Positions 43,097-52,760 of a DNA stretch of 64,000 bases are shown here, piece after piece. Position numbers and translations under genes: made by a program. Numbering within the stretch: position 1 is the stretch's first letter; each line of letters opens with the position of its first letter. The DNA comes from Marinobacter nauticus (GTDB lineage: Bacteria > Pseudomonadota > Gammaproteobacteria > Enterobacterales > Shewanellaceae). The stretch covers positions 584,205 to 648,204 of the forward strand of contig NZ_JAHVJZ010000004.1 in the NCBI RefSeq assembly GCF_019801015.1, read 5' to 3'. The notes beneath the pieces are model-generated. The model was not told the origin of the DNA. It made no database searches and worked only from the letters and a program-made list of their open reading frames with translations.

Positions 43097-43761
43097 ACCC
43101 GGCCCTGGGCTTTTTTGGCGGCACTTTCGACCCGATCCACAACGGCCACCTGCGCTGCGCCTTTGAGGTGCACCACGGGCTGGGTCTGGCGCAAACCTTT
43201 TTGCTGCCTAATGCGATTCCCCCCCATAAAGCCAGTCCGGACGTCAGCCCACAGCAACGGCTGGCCATGGTAGAGCTTGCGGCTCAAGCGCACCCGGAGC
43301 TGGCGGTGGACGCCCGAGAGCTGGAGCGGGATGCGCCCTCCTACACCGTGGATACGCTCGAGGCATTGCGGGCAGAGCACCCCAACACCCCGCTGTGCTT
43401 CATCGTTGGCATGGATTCACTGCTGAGCCTGCCCCGCTGGCACCGCCCCGAACGGATTCTGGAACTGGCTCACCTGGTGGTGTGTCACCGCCCGGGCTAC
43501 CGCCTGGCACAGGACGCGCCGGTGCAGAGCTGGCTGGCCAAACACGGCTGCGACGACCCGGCCCGGTTGCGCCGGCAAAGCGCCGGATTGATCCATCTGA
43601 TGCCGGTCACTCAGCTGGATATCGCCTCCAGCGAATTGCGGGCACAGATGGCGCGCGGGCAAAGTCCCCACTTCCTGTTACCCACCCCGGTGGTCGCGTA
43701 TATTGAGCAACACCGCCTGTATGGCATCAATCTTGGTGGCAACGGCCCGAAATCGGTATAA
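43093..43761 (+). CDS. nadD: Nicotinate-nucleotide adenylyltransferase
   Basis: Makes nicotinate adenine dinucleotide, the step before NAD. The 222 residues open with LGFFGGTFDPIHNGHLRCA, which contains the GxFxPxHxGH nucleotidyltransferase motif. FIVGMDSLLSLPRWHRPERI is the substrate loop, and the C-terminal VTQLDIASSELRAQMARGQS is the ISSTxxR-type signature. It overlaps holA by four bases (ATGA). rsfS follows 37 bases later. Confidence 0.96.
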   Translation: MNPALGFFGGTFDPIHNGHLRCAFEVHHGLGLAQTFLLPNAIPPHKASPDVSPQQRLAMVELAAQAHPELAVDARELERDAPSYTVDTLEALRAEHPNTPLCFIVGMDSLLSLPRWHRPERILELAHLVVCHRPGYRLAQDAPVQSWLAKHGCDDPARLRRQSAGLIHLMPVTQLDIASSELRAQMARGQSPHFLLPTPVVAYIEQHRLYGINLGGNGPKSV

Positions 43762-43762
43762 T
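43733..43762 (+). promoter_or_regulatory. Candidate promoter for rsfS and the downstream envelope genes
   Basis: -35 TTGGTG (43733-43738), 18-base spacer, perfect -10 TATAAT (43757-43762) lying over the nadD stop codon, about 37 bases before the rsfS start. It would drive rsfS-rlmH-mrdA-mrdB. Confidence 0.5.
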
Positions 43763-43798
43763 GCGCCGCTTTGCCAACTTCCAGATGAGGAGTTCAGG

Positions 43799-44131
43799 GT
43801 GAAACCTGTTGAACTGAAAGACTTTGCTGTAGACAAGGTGGACGATCTGAAAGCCCGGGACATCGTTGTACTGGATGTATCCGACCGCTCAGACGTTTGC
43901 GATTTTATGGTGGTGTGCACCGGCACCTCCAAAACCCACGTGCGCTCCATCGCGGAGCACCTGGTACTGGAGGCCAAAGAAAGTGGCCAACAGCCGCTGG
44001 GCGTGGAAGGTAAGGATACCGGCGAGTGGGTACTGGTGGATCTCTCCTCTGTTATCGTGCACGTGATGCAGGAACAGACCCGGGATCTGTACCAACTCGA
44101 AAAACTCTGGGCCGCGCACCCGGGGCAGTAA
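43799..44131 (+). CDS. rsfS: Ribosomal silencing factor RsfS
   Basis: Binds L14 and blocks subunit joining when nutrients run out. The 110 residues contain DLKARDIVVLDVSDRSDVCD, FMVVCTGTSKTHVRSIAEHL, GKDTGEWVLVDLSSVIVHVM and the end QLEKLWAAHP, the conserved RsfS (Iojap) blocks. It starts with GTG preceded by GAGGAG six bases away; a longer frame reaching back into nadD is rejected. The stop is adjacent to the rlmH start. Confidence 0.95.
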   Translation: MKPVELKDFAVDKVDDLKARDIVVLDVSDRSDVCDFMVVCTGTSKTHVRSIAEHLVLEAKESGQQPLGVEGKDTGEWVLVDLSSVIVHVMQEQTRDLYQLEKLWAAHPGQ

Positions 44132-44599
44132 ATGAAACTGAAGCTGATCGCTGTGGGCACCAAGATGCCCGACTGGGTAACCAAGGGGTTCACTGAGTAT
44201 CAGCGCCGCTTCCCCCGGGATCTGCCACTTGAACTGGTGGAGATCCCGGCCGGGAAACGGGGCAAGAACGCCGACATCGACCGCATTCTCGATAAAGAGG
44301 GCGAAGCGATGCTGGCGGCGGCCAAAGGGTGTCACATCGTCACTCTGGATATCCCCGGTAAGCCCTGGGATACTCCAACACTGGCAAAACAATTGACTCG
44401 CTGGCAGTTGGATGGCCGGGATGTGGCCATTCTCATTGGTGGCCCTGAAGGGCTGGCACCGGCCTGCAAACAAGCGGCAGAACAGAGTTGGTCCCTCTCC
44501 AACCTGACGTTGCCCCATCCGCTGGTCAGGGTGGTAATGGCAGAAAGCCTCTACCGCGCCTGGAGCATCAATAATAATCACCCCTATCATCGCGAATGA
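44132..44599 (+). CDS. rlmH: 23S rRNA pseudouridine(1915) N3-methyltransferase RlmH
   Basis: SPOUT-class methyltransferase that makes m3-pseudouridine 1915 in helix 69. The 155 residues start [20 protein letters not shown]; the trefoil-knot SAM site is [13 protein letters not shown], with [20 protein letters not shown] and the C-terminal NNHPYHRE, which is almost invariant. It follows rsfS with no gap and overlaps mrdA by four bases. Confidence 0.97.
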   Translation: MKLKLIAVGTKMPDWVTKGFTEYQRRFPRDLPLELVEIPAGKRGKNADIDRILDKEGEAMLAAAKGCHIVTLDIPGKPWDTPTLAKQLTRWQLDGRDVAILIGGPEGLAPACKQAAEQSWSLSNLTLPHPLVRVVMAESLYRAWSINNNHPYHRE

Positions 44600-46485
44600 G
44601 ACGTCATCGGCAACGGGTAGCCTTTCGGGATCACGCCGCAGAATCGGCCCTATTCACACGGCGAGCCATCGTGTGCTTCGCTTTTGTGGTCATCATGTTC
44701 GGCGTACTGCTGAGCAACCTTTATCGCGTCCAGATCGTTGACCATCAGGGTTACCAGACCCGCTCCAACGACAACCGTATCCGCCTGATCCCTGTCGCCC
44801 CCAATCGGGGCCTGATCTATGACCGTAACGGCATTCTGCTGGCCGATAACCAGCCGGTCTTTGCCCTTGAGGCGGTACCTGAGCGGGTGAACGACATGGA
44901 GGCCAGCCTGGCAGGCCTGCAGGAGGTCCTGCAGCTTTCCCCTGAGCGCGTGGACAGTTTCCGCGATCGCCTGAAAGGCCATCGCCGCTTTAAGCCGTTG
45001 GTTCTGGTGGACCAACTGACGGAAGAGCAGGTGGCGCACTTCAGCGTCAATCAACATCGATTCCCCGGCTTTACCGTTGAGGCGGGCCTGAAGCGCCACT
45101 ATCCTCACGGTGGCAGCCTCACTCACCTGCTGGGTTACGTGGCACGCATCAACAGCCAGGATCAACTGCGCCTAGAGGAAAACCACGAAGACGCGCGTTA
45201 CGCCGCCACCCGCAGCATCGGCAAACAGGGCATTGAACGATTCTACGAATCCCAGTTGCACGGTGAACCCGGCATGCTGGAGGTCGAGGTCAATAACCGC
45301 GGCCGTATCGTCCGGACGCTCAGCGCCCAGGCCAGCCAGACCGGCACCAATCTGCATCTGACCCTGGACCTGCCGTTGCAGCAGAAAGTCGAGCAGGTGC
45401 TGGATGGACGCCGTGGTGCGGTAGTGGCCATTGAGCCCAAGACCGGCGGCATCCTGGCGATGGTATCGAGCCCGACCTACGACCCCAACGTGTTTGTGCG
45501 CGGCATCTCCGGCAAAGAGTACAGCGCCCTGCTGAACGACAATGATCGTCCGCTTATCAACCGGGCGACTCAGGGCCAGTACGCCCCGGCCTCCACCGTA
45601 AAACCCCATCTGGCCCTGCTGGGGCTGGAAAAAGGGGTGATCACGGAGAACACCAAGATCTGGGATCCGGGCTGGTGGCAGATCCCCGGTGTCGAACGCC
45701 GCTATCGCGACTGGAAACGCTGGGGCCACGGCTGGGTGGATCTGAACAAAGCGATCGCCTCCTCGTGCGACACCTACTTCTACGATCTGGCCTACAAAAC
45801 CGGCATCAACGACATCAGCAACTTCATGTTCCAGTTTGGCTTCGGTGAGCGAACCGGCGTTGACCTGATGGAAGAGTCCGCCGGCAATATGCCGACCCGT
45901 GACTGGAAGCGGATCCGCTACAAAGAGCCCTGGTACATCGGAGACACCATCTCCGTGGGGATCGGCCAGGGTTACTGGACCGCCACACCACTGCAGCTGG
46001 CTCAGTCCACCGCGATTCTGGCTAACGACGGCGAACGCCACGTGCCGCATTTCTTGGCGGCCACTGAAACCGACGGCGTCCGCACCGAGCAGCCGATCAT
46101 CGACAAACCGCCGATGGTGCTGGCCCGCCCGGAGTCCTGGAGAGCGATTCAGCGCTCCATGTACCTGACCGCCCATAACCCCATGGGCAGTGGTTATCGC
46201 CAGTTCAACGACGCCAAATACAAATCCGCGGTGAAAACCGGTACGGGTCAGGTATTCGGCCTGGCGGAAGACGCCGAGTACGACGAAGACAACATCGCCG
46301 AACATCTGCGGGATAACGCCCTGTTCGTCGGCTACGCGCCCTATGACGATCCGCAGATCGTCATCGCCATCGTGCTGGAAAACGCCGGTTGGGGTGGCGC
46401 CAATGCCGGCCCGGTGGCCCGTGCCCTGTTCGATTTCTACCTGGACCCTGAGAGCCGGGAACCCGCCCAAGAGGAGGCTGAGTGA
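44596..46485 (+). CDS. mrdA: Penicillin-binding protein 2 (peptidoglycan transpeptidase)
   Basis: Class B transpeptidase of the elongasome, partner of RodA. The 629 residues begin with a short cytoplasmic part and one membrane helix (about 24-45), a pedestal domain with [16 protein letters not shown], and the transpeptidase domain. The nucleophile is Ser333 in STVK; the stretch reads [10 protein letters not shown] where E. coli has YPPGSTVKP, a mild variation. SCDT in place of SxN is normal for this family, and KTGTGQVF is the third motif. It overlaps rlmH by four bases and touches mrdB, in the conserved rsfS-rlmH-mrdA-mrdB order. Confidence 0.96.
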   Translation: MRRHRQRVAFRDHAAESALFTRRAIVCFAFVVIMFGVLLSNLYRVQIVDHQGYQTRSNDNRIRLIPVAPNRGLIYDRNGILLADNQPVFALEAVPERVNDMEASLAGLQEVLQLSPERVDSFRDRLKGHRRFKPLVLVDQLTEEQVAHFSVNQHRFPGFTVEAGLKRHYPHGGSLTHLLGYVARINSQDQLRLEENHEDARYAATRSIGKQGIERFYESQLHGEPGMLEVEVNNRGRIVRTLSAQASQTGTNLHLTLDLPLQQKVEQVLDGRRGAVVAIEPKTGGILAMVSSPTYDPNVFVRGISGKEYSALLNDNDRPLINRATQGQYAPASTVKPHLALLGLEKGVITENTKIWDPGWWQIPGVERRYRDWKRWGHGWVDLNKAIASSCDTYFYDLAYKTGINDISNFMFQFGFGERTGVDLMEESAGNMPTRDWKRIRYKEPWYIGDTISVGIGQGYWTATPLQLAQSTAILANDGERHVPHFLAATETDGVRTEQPIIDKPPMVLARPESWRAIQRSMYLTAHNPMGSGYRQFNDAKYKSAVKTGTGQVFGLAEDAEYDEDNIAEHLRDNALFVGYAPYDDPQIVIAIVLENAGWGGANAGPVARALFDFYLDPESREPAQEEAE

Positions 46486-47594
46486 TGGGTAACGCACCGG
46501 GTGGTCGCCCCAATCTGTGGTTCAGGCTGCACCTGGATCTGCCCCTGCTCAGCGCCTTGCTGGTGCTGATGGGATACGGGCTGCTGGTGCTCTACAGCGC
46601 CAGTGGCGAAAGCATGGCAATGCTGGACCGCCAGCTGTTCCGCATCGGGCTCGGTCTGTTCGTGATGTTTGTGCTGGCCCAGATCAATCCGGAGATATAC
46701 CGACGCTGGGCCCTGCCCATCTTTCTGGTCGGAGTTGCCTTGCTGGTGGCGGTAGACCTGTTCGGTGAGATCAACAAAGGCGCCCGGCGCTGGCTCAACC
46801 TGGGCTTTATGGAGTTCCAGCCTTCGGAGCTGATGAAGCTGGCCTTCCCCATCACCATGGCGTGGTACATCAGTCAATTCCCGCTGCCGCCGAAAAAGCG
46901 TTACCTGCTGGGCGGCGCCGGACTGTTGCTGGTTCCTACCCTGCTGATCGCGGCGCAACCGGATCTGGGTACCTCCATTCTGGTGGCGGCTTCCGGCGTC
47001 TTTGTGTTGTTCCTGTCCGGCATGAGCTGGGCGGTGGTGGGCGCCTGCGTCGCCGGGGTACTGGCGTTTCTGCCGATCCTCTGGTTCTTCCTGATGAAGG
47101 ATTACCAGCGCACCCGCGTACTGACCCTGCTGGATCCGGAGAAAGACCCGCTGGGCGCGGGCTACCACATCATCCAATCCAAGATCGCCATCGGCAGTGG
47201 CGGGTTTGAGGGCAAAGGCTGGCTGCAGGGCACCCAGTCTCAGCTCGATTTCCTGCCGGAGCGCCACACTGACTTCATCTTTGCCGTTCTGGGCGAAGAG
47301 TTTGGCTACATCGGCATCGCCGTGCTGCTGGCCATCTACCTGTTCATCATTGGCCGCGGCCTGGTTATCGCCAGCCGCGCGCAAACCGCTTTTGGCCGCC
47401 TGTTGGCGGGTTCCATCACCCTGACCTTCTTCGTCTATGTGTTTGTGAACATCGGTATGGTTTCCGGCCTGTTGCCGGTGGTGGGGGTGCCCCTGCCGCT
47501 GGTCTCTTACGGTGGGACATCCATGCTGACATTGATGGCCGGATTTGGCATTCTGATGGCCATTCATACCCACCGGCGCTTTATCGCCCAGTAA
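46485..47594 (+). CDS. mrdB: Peptidoglycan glycosyltransferase RodA
   Basis: SEDS-family polymerase that makes lateral wall glycan with PBP2. The 369 residues have about ten hydrophobic segments. Typical blocks are [34 protein letters not shown], the catalytic-loop stretch [20 protein letters not shown], and [19 protein letters not shown] start at ATG, where GAGGAGG lies seven bases away; the GTG just before it is a poorer choice. The start shares a base with the mrdA stop. Confidence 0.96.
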   Translation: MGNAPGGRPNLWFRLHLDLPLLSALLVLMGYGLLVLYSASGESMAMLDRQLFRIGLGLFVMFVLAQINPEIYRRWALPIFLVGVALLVAVDLFGEINKGARRWLNLGFMEFQPSELMKLAFPITMAWYISQFPLPPKKRYLLGGAGLLLVPTLLIAAQPDLGTSILVAASGVFVLFLSGMSWAVVGACVAGVLAFLPILWFFLMKDYQRTRVLTLLDPEKDPLGAGYHIIQSKIAIGSGGFEGKGWLQGTQSQLDFLPERHTDFIFAVLGEEFGYIGIAVLLAIYLFIIGRGLVIASRAQTAFGRLLAGSITLTFFVYVFVNIGMVSGLLPVVGVPLPLVSYGGTSMLTLMAGFGILMAIHTHRRFIAQ

Positions 47595-47609
47595 GTAAGT
47601 GGTAACCCC

Positions 47610-48569
47610 ATGATTGGACGCTCCCTTTTGGCTGCCGCACTGTTGTGCGGCAGCGCTACCGCATCGGCTGACCCCAAAGCCGACTTTATCGCCGAATGGC
47701 AGGACCAGGGATTGTCCAAAGCGTATCTTGAGCAGGCGCTGGAAACCGCCAGCCTGAGCCAGGACGTGCTCGACGCCATTCAGAAACCCTGGGAAGCCAA
47801 GCCCTGGTACCAGTATTACCCGCTGTTTCTGACCGAAGAACGACTGGCCGCCGGTCTGGCGTTCTGGAATGAACATCAGGCCACACTGGAACGGGCGGAA
47901 GCCGTCTACGGTGTTGAGCCGGAAGTGGTGGTCGCCATTATTGGCGTCGAAACCTACTACGGCCGTCACCTGGGTCGTCACAGTGTGCTCGACGCGCTGT
48001 ACACCCTGGGCTTTCACTACCCGCCCCGCCAGACCTTCTTCCGCAAGGAGTTTGGTCACTACCTGAAACTGGCTCAGGAGCAACAGTGGAACCTGACCGA
48101 CACCAAGGGCTCCTACGCCGGCGCCATGGGCTTTGGTCAGTTTATCCCCTCCTCCTACCTGGCCTACGCGGTGGACTTTGACGGTGACGGCAAACGTGAC
48201 CTGCTGAGCAACCCCACCGACGCCATCGGCAGTGTCGCCAACTACTTTGCCGAGCATCGCTGGCAACATGGCCAGATCGCCATTGAACCGGTCACCGTGG
48301 CCGCCGATGCTCCGCTGGAAAAGGTGAAGTGGGATGGCAAGCGTCTGAAGCACGATGGCGCTGCCATGCGCGCCCACGGCGTTGCCGTCGATGAGCAGGC
48401 CGAAGGCCCGTTCAGCCTGGTGGAACTGGAAGTGGCCGAGAATCAACACAGTCACTTCCTGGCCCACAGCAACTTCTACACCATCACCCGCTACAACCGC
48501 AGCCCGCTGTACGCGATGGCGGTGTGGCAGTTCAGCCAGCAGCTGAAAGAGGCGAAAACCGATGGCTAA
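47610..48569 (+). CDS. mltB: Lytic murein transglycosylase B
   Basis: Cleaves glycan strands, producing anhydro-muropeptides. The 319 residues contain VVVAIIGVETYYGRHLGRHS, with the catalytic Glu114, and AGAMGFGQFIPSSYLAYAVD, FDGDGKRDLLSNPTDAIGSV, all MltB-family (SLT domain, GH103) features. The signal peptide appears to end at SATASA without a good lipobox, so it is probably soluble in the periplasm, unlike lipidated E. coli MltB. It sits between mrdB and rlpA, which it overlaps by eight bases. Confidence 0.95.
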   Translation: MIGRSLLAAALLCGSATASADPKADFIAEWQDQGLSKAYLEQALETASLSQDVLDAIQKPWEAKPWYQYYPLFLTEERLAAGLAFWNEHQATLERAEAVYGVEPEVVVAIIGVETYYGRHLGRHSVLDALYTLGFHYPPRQTFFRKEFGHYLKLAQEQQWNLTDTKGSYAGAMGFGQFIPSSYLAYAVDFDGDGKRDLLSNPTDAIGSVANYFAEHRWQHGQIAIEPVTVAADAPLEKVKWDGKRLKHDGAAMRAHGVAVDEQAEGPFSLVELEVAENQHSHFLAHSNFYTITRYNRSPLYAMAVWQFSQQLKEAKTDG

Positions 48570-49356
48570 GGCGCGCCGGTTCGCGCCCCTGGCCCTGACG
48601 GTGTTGCTGGCCGCTTGCAGCAGCGACCCGGACAACCGCTACCAGATGGCTCAGGATAAGGCGCCGGACGGCGCTCCGGACCTGAGTCAGCTGGAGCCGC
48701 CGGTGCCCCGCTATGAGCCACGCAGCCGCGGCGGTAACCGGGATTACGAGGTGTGGGGCAAAGCCTACCAGGTGCTGCCCAGCGCCGAAGGCTACCGCGA
48801 AGAGGGCAATGCCTCCTGGTACGGTGCGAAGTTTCATGGCCACCTGACCTCCAACGGCGAAACCTACGACATGTTCAGCTTTTCGGCCGCACACCGCAGT
48901 CTGCCTTTGCCCACTTACGCCAAGGTCACCAACCTGCGTAACGGCAAAAGTCTGGTGGTGAGAGTCAACGATCGGGGTCCGTTCCATTCCGACCGGATCA
49001 TCGATCTCTCTTACGCCGCCGCCTGGCACCTGGACATGCTCAAAGACGGCACCGCTCCGGTGCGGGTTGAGGCCTACCATTTTGATGGCCCCAACAGCCC
49101 GCTGCCGCCGCTGGTGGGTCAGCCTCAGCTCTACATTCAGCTGGTGGCCAGTGCCGATGCGGCACGGATGAATGCCCTGAAACCGGAATTGGAGCAACAG
49201 CTGGGCCAGCCACTGCGGATTGAGACCAGCGGCACCCTGCACAAACTTCAGCTTGGGCCATTAAGCGATGCGATGGTGGCCGAGCAACTGCTCAAGGATT
49301 TGAGAGCCGGGGCGTATCCCCAGGCATTTAAAGTGGTGGAACCCCAGCCAGACTGA
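48562..49356 (+). CDS. rlpA: Endolytic peptidoglycan transglycosylase RlpA
   Basis: Outer-membrane lipoprotein with lytic activity on stem-less glycan in some species. Lipobox LAAC gives lipid Cys19. The double-psi beta-barrel (about 80-175) has EGNASWYGAKFHGHLTSNGE and VVRVNDRGPFHSDRIIDLSY, including the Asp of NDRGPF important for catalysis. The C-terminal SPOR domain (about 188-260, LYIQLVASADAARMNALK) directs it to denuded septal glycan. It overlaps mltB by eight bases and precedes dacA. Confidence 0.94.
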   Translation: MAKARRFAPLALTVLLAACSSDPDNRYQMAQDKAPDGAPDLSQLEPPVPRYEPRSRGGNRDYEVWGKAYQVLPSAEGYREEGNASWYGAKFHGHLTSNGETYDMFSFSAAHRSLPLPTYAKVTNLRNGKSLVVRVNDRGPFHSDRIIDLSYAAAWHLDMLKDGTAPVRVEAYHFDGPNSPLPPLVGQPQLYIQLVASADAARMNALKPELEQQLGQPLRIETSGTLHKLQLGPLSDAMVAEQLLKDLRAGAYPQAFKVVEPQPD

Positions 49357-49459
49357 AACTTTTGCGATGGCTCAGTGGTCTCTTGATATACTGTGCCGCA
49401 ATGGATGGCTAACCACCTCAATTCAACGAATAAATTTCATATAAGCGTACTCACCTGAC

Positions 49460-50623
49460 ATGAATTTCGTAAAACGCACTATTGCAACCGCCTCCGCCCT
49501 GCTGCTGTCCGCCTCCGTGACCGCAGCTCCGTCGGTGATCCCCAATGCCCCTACCGTCGCCGCCGGCTCCTACGTACTGATGGACTTCCAGACCGGTCGC
49601 GTACTGGCGGAAAGCAACGGTTATGAGCAGCGCCGCCCGGCCAGTCTCACCAAGATGATGACCTCCTATGTGCTGGGTCAGGAGCTGAACCGGGGCAACG
49701 TGCGCGAAAGCGACATGGTGAAGATCTCCAACAACGCGTGGGCCAAAAACTTCCCCGGTTCCTCAGTGATGTGGATCGAAGTGGGCAAAGAGGTCAACCT
49801 GATGGACCTCTACCGCGGTATGGTGATCCAGTCCGGTAACGACGCCTGTGTTGCGATTGCTGAGCATGTGGCGGGCACCGAAAGCGCCTACACCGACCTG
49901 ATGAACGCCTGGTCGGGTCAGCTTGGTATGGCCGATACCCACTTCGCCAACGCCCACGGCCTGGACGCTGACGACCAGGTCACCACCGCCTACGACATGG
50001 CGATCCTGGGTCGCGCCATCATCCGTGACATTCCCCAGTACTACCCGCTCTACTCCGAGAAAGAGTTCACCTTCAACGGCATCCGCCAGCACAACCGTAA
50101 CGGTCTGCTGTGGGACCGCAGCCTCAACGTGGATGGCATGAAGACCGGCCACACCGCAGGCGCTGGCTACAACCTGGTCAGCTCCGGTACCAAGGGCGAC
50201 ATGCGCCTGATCGCGGTGGTGATGGGCGCCAAGAGCCCGCAGTCCCGTGAAGCGGAGAGCAAGAAGCTGCTGAACTACGGCTTCCGCTTCTTTGAAACCG
50301 TCACTCCCTACAAGGCGGGTGATGAGTTCACCAGCCAGCAGATCTGGTACGGCGACAAATCCGAAGTGCGCCTGGGCGTACTGGAAGACACCCCGGTGAC
50401 CATCTTCCGTGGCCAGTCTGACAACCTGAAAGCCAACTTTGAGCTGAGCCAGGAACTGAAAGCGCCGATGAGCCGCGGTGACGTGGTGGGTACCGTATAC
50501 TTCCAGATGGACGGCGAAGACATTGCCAAGTTCCCGCTGGTGGTACTGGAAGACGTCAACGAAGGCAGCTGGTTCTCCAAGCTGGTTGACTACTTCAAGC
50601 TGCTGTTCCTGTCCTGGTTCTGA
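49460..50623 (+). CDS. dacA: D-alanyl-D-alanine carboxypeptidase, PBP5/6 type
   Basis: Trims the terminal D-Ala from stem peptides. The 387 residues start with a signal peptide (ending SASVTAA), then the SxxK motif SLTK at 62-65, SGN at 125-127 and the KTG motif in [16 protein letters not shown] second beta-rich domain (about 285-370) follows, and the C-terminus [18 protein letters not shown] is the amphipathic helix that holds the enzyme on the inner membrane. The 103-base gap upstream contains TATACT (49387-49392) as a possible -10. A terminator follows. Confidence 0.96.
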   Translation: MNFVKRTIATASALLLSASVTAAPSVIPNAPTVAAGSYVLMDFQTGRVLAESNGYEQRRPASLTKMMTSYVLGQELNRGNVRESDMVKISNNAWAKNFPGSSVMWIEVGKEVNLMDLYRGMVIQSGNDACVAIAEHVAGTESAYTDLMNAWSGQLGMADTHFANAHGLDADDQVTTAYDMAILGRAIIRDIPQYYPLYSEKEFTFNGIRQHNRNGLLWDRSLNVDGMKTGHTAGAGYNLVSSGTKGDMRLIAVVMGAKSPQSREAESKKLLNYGFRFFETVTPYKAGDEFTSQQIWYGDKSEVRLGVLEDTPVTIFRGQSDNLKANFELSQELKAPMSRGDVVGTVYFQMDGEDIAKFPLVVLEDVNEGSWFSKLVDYFKLLFLSWF

Positions 50624-50640
50624 TCCAGAGCGCAGTGAAA

Positions 50641-50668
50641 CGGGGTGGCCAGTGGCCACCCCGTTTTC
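50641..50668 (+). terminator. Terminator after dacA
   Basis: CGGGGTGGCC-AGT-GGCCACCCCG followed by TTTTCGTT, a 10-bp stem starting 17 bases after the dacA stop. Confidence 0.92.
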
Positions 50669-50739
50669 GTTGTGGGGGGTTGAATTCTGATACAATGAGC
50701 CCCATTAAACGCGGTCAGAAGTCCGCTGTTGGAGTACAC

Positions 50740-51003
50740 ATGAATACCAAGTTTGACGAATATCTTGAATTTCCTTGCCAATTCCCCTTTAAGGTTCTTG
50801 GCCTCGCCGACGACACTCTGCCGGATCGCGTGATGGTGGTGCTGCAGCAACACGCTCCGGGCGATTACGTGCCGAGCGTCAAACCGTCCAGCAAAGGCAC
50901 CTACATTTCAGTGACTGTGACGACCACCGTCACCAGCAAAGAGCACATCGAACTGCTGTACACTGAGCTGGCCGCCATCGATGGGGTTCGCGGCGTTCTG
51001 TAA
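50740..51003 (+). CDS. ybeD: DUF493 protein YbeD
   Basis: An 87-residue ACT-like small protein related to E. coli Ybe[21 protein letters not shown] at the start, [20 protein letters not shown] and [15 protein letters not shown] at the end. The function is uncertain; its position between dacA and lipB is conserved. GGAG lies six bases before this ATG, while longer frames reach into the dacA terminator and are rejected. A TACAAT at 50691-50696 may be the -10 for the ybeD-lipB-lipA transcript. Confidence 0.94.
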   Translation: MNTKFDEYLEFPCQFPFKVLGLADDTLPDRVMVVLQQHAPGDYVPSVKPSSKGTYISVTVTTTVTSKEHIELLYTELAAIDGVRGVL

Positions 51004-51079
51004 AGTGTGATCCATCTGGCATTCTGTCTTTGCCCGGGTATAATGCGGGCAACAGTTTCAGCCATAGAAGTGGTCCAGA

Positions 51080-51727
51080 TTGGTTGCCAACACCCTCATC
51101 ATTCGCCATCTCGGCTCCCAGCCATACGAAACCGTATGGCATGCCATGCAAAACTTCACCGACGAGCGTGATGACCAACAACCGGATGAACTCTGGTTGG
51201 TGGAGCATCCGCCGGTGTTTACCCAAGGTCAGGCGGGGAAAGCCGAGCACCTGCTGGCAACCGGAGACATTCCGGTGGTCAAGGTCGATCGTGGCGGTCA
51301 GGTGACCTACCACGGCCCCGGCCAGCTGGTGGCGTACCCGCTGCTTAATCTGCGTCGCCGCAAACTCGGTGTCCGCGAGCTGGTTACTGAGATTGAGCAA
51401 AGCCTGGTGGATATGCTGGGCCGCTATGGCATCGAGGCCGCCGCCAAGTGCGACGCCCCCGGCGTTTACGTAAATGAGCGAAAGGTGGCCTCCCTGGGCC
51501 TGCGGATCCGCAAGGGCTGCTCCTTCCACGGCCTCGCGCTCAATGTGGACATGGATCTGTCCCCCTTCCTACGCATTAACCCCTGTGGTTATGCCGGCCT
51601 TGAGATGGTTCAGACCGCCGACCTCGGTGGCCCCAAAACCGTCGAAGAAGCCGGTCGCCATCTGTGTGAGATTTTCCCCCAGCGCCTGGGCTACCAGGTG
51701 ATTGAAGAAAAAGAAGGATTGGATTGA
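51080..51727 (+). CDS. lipB: Octanoyltransferase LipB
   Basis: Moves octanoyl groups from acyl carrier protein to lipoyl domains. The 215 residues contain [40 protein letters not shown] and the acyl-Cys region [15 protein letters not shown], ending [17 protein letters not shown]. The start is a TTG: the conserved N-terminal block [20 protein letters not shown] would be lost from the first in-frame ATG. It overlaps the start of lipA. Confidence 0.95.
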   Translation: MVANTLIIRHLGSQPYETVWHAMQNFTDERDDQQPDELWLVEHPPVFTQGQAGKAEHLLATGDIPVVKVDRGGQVTYHGPGQLVAYPLLNLRRRKLGVRELVTEIEQSLVDMLGRYGIEAAAKCDAPGVYVNERKVASLGLRIRKGCSFHGLALNVDMDLSPFLRINPCGYAGLEMVQTADLGGPKTVEEAGRHLCEIFPQRLGYQVIEEKEGLD

Positions 51728-52695
51728 TGACCGAACGTCCTGTTCGTCTGCAGGCGGGGGTAAAACTCCGAGACGCGGACAAAGTTGCCCGGATCCCGGT
51801 CAAGGTGATGCCCACCGAGCGGGAAGAGATGCTGCGTAAGCCGGACTGGCTGAAGATCAAGCTGCCCGCATCCAGTGAGCGCATCGATCAGGTTAAACAG
51901 GCGATGCGTGACCATGGCCTGCACTCGGTCTGTGAAGAAGCCTCCTGCCCCAACCTGGCAGAGTGTTTCAACCACGGCACCGCCACCTTTATGATCCTGG
52001 GTGCCATCTGCACCCGCCGCTGCCCCTTCTGCGACGTGGCCCATGGTCGCCCGCTCAAGCCGGACCCGGAAGAGCCGGTGAAACTGGGTCGCACCATCCG
52101 CGATATGAAGCTGAAGTACGTGGTGATCACCTCCGTTGACCGGGACGACCTTCGTGACGGCGGTGCCCAGCACTTCGCCGACTGCATCCGCGAGATCCGC
52201 AAACGCAACCCGGGCATCAAGATTGAAATCCTGGTGCCGGATTTCCGCGGCCGCATCGATCGCGCTCTGGAGATCCTCAAGGACAATCCGCCGGATGTGT
52301 TTAACCACAACCTGGAAACCGCGCCGCGCATGTACCGCGCTGCCCGTCCTGGCGCCAGCTATCAGTGGTCTCTGGACCTGCTGAAGAAGTTCAAGGAGAT
52401 GCACCCTGACGTGCCCACCAAGTCCGGTCTGATGATGGGTCTGGGTGAAACCAACGAAGAGATCGTTGAGGTGCTCAAGGACCTGCGTGCCCATAACGTT
52501 GAGATGCTGACCCTGGGCCAGTATCTGCAACCCAGCCGTCACCACCTGCCGGTGAAGCGCTATGTGACCCCGGCTGAGTTTGACGAGATGAAAGCGATCG
52601 CCGATGAGATTGGCTTTACCCACGCTGCCTGTGGCCCGCTGGTACGCTCCAGCTACCACGCCGACCTGCAGGCCCAGGGTAAAGAAGTGAAGTAA
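51727..52695 (+). CDS. lipA: Lipoyl synthase LipA
   Basis: Radical-SAM enzyme that inserts two sulfurs into octanoylated proteins. The 322 residues have the auxiliary-cluster Cys in [20 protein letters not shown], the radical-SAM Cys in [14 protein letters not shown], and the C-terminal [10 protein letters not shown], whose RSSY serine coordinates the auxiliary cluster. AAGGA lies eight bases before the ATG, which shares a base with the lipB stop (TGATG). Confidence 0.97.
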   Translation: MTERPVRLQAGVKLRDADKVARIPVKVMPTEREEMLRKPDWLKIKLPASSERIDQVKQAMRDHGLHSVCEEASCPNLAECFNHGTATFMILGAICTRRCPFCDVAHGRPLKPDPEEPVKLGRTIRDMKLKYVVITSVDRDDLRDGGAQHFADCIREIRKRNPGIKIEILVPDFRGRIDRALEILKDNPPDVFNHNLETAPRMYRAARPGASYQWSLDLLKKFKEMHPDVPTKSGLMMGLGETNEEIVEVLKDLRAHNVEMLTLGQYLQPSRHHLPVKRYVTPAEFDEMKAIADEIGFTHAACGPLVRSSYHADLQAQGKEVK

Positions 52696-52718
52696 CGCCC
52701 CACTGGCCCGCTCATCAG

Positions 52719-52746
52719 AAAGCCCCGCATTTGCGGGGCTTTTTGT
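52719..52746. terminator. Terminator shared by lipA and the 5'-nucleotidase gene
   Basis: AAAGCCCCGC-ATTT-GCGGGGCTTTTT, a 10-bp stem, with a good T-run on the plus strand and a weaker one (TTTCTG) on the minus strand. It lies between convergent genes. Confidence 0.9.
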
Positions 52747-52760
52747 TGTCCAGAGACCGC

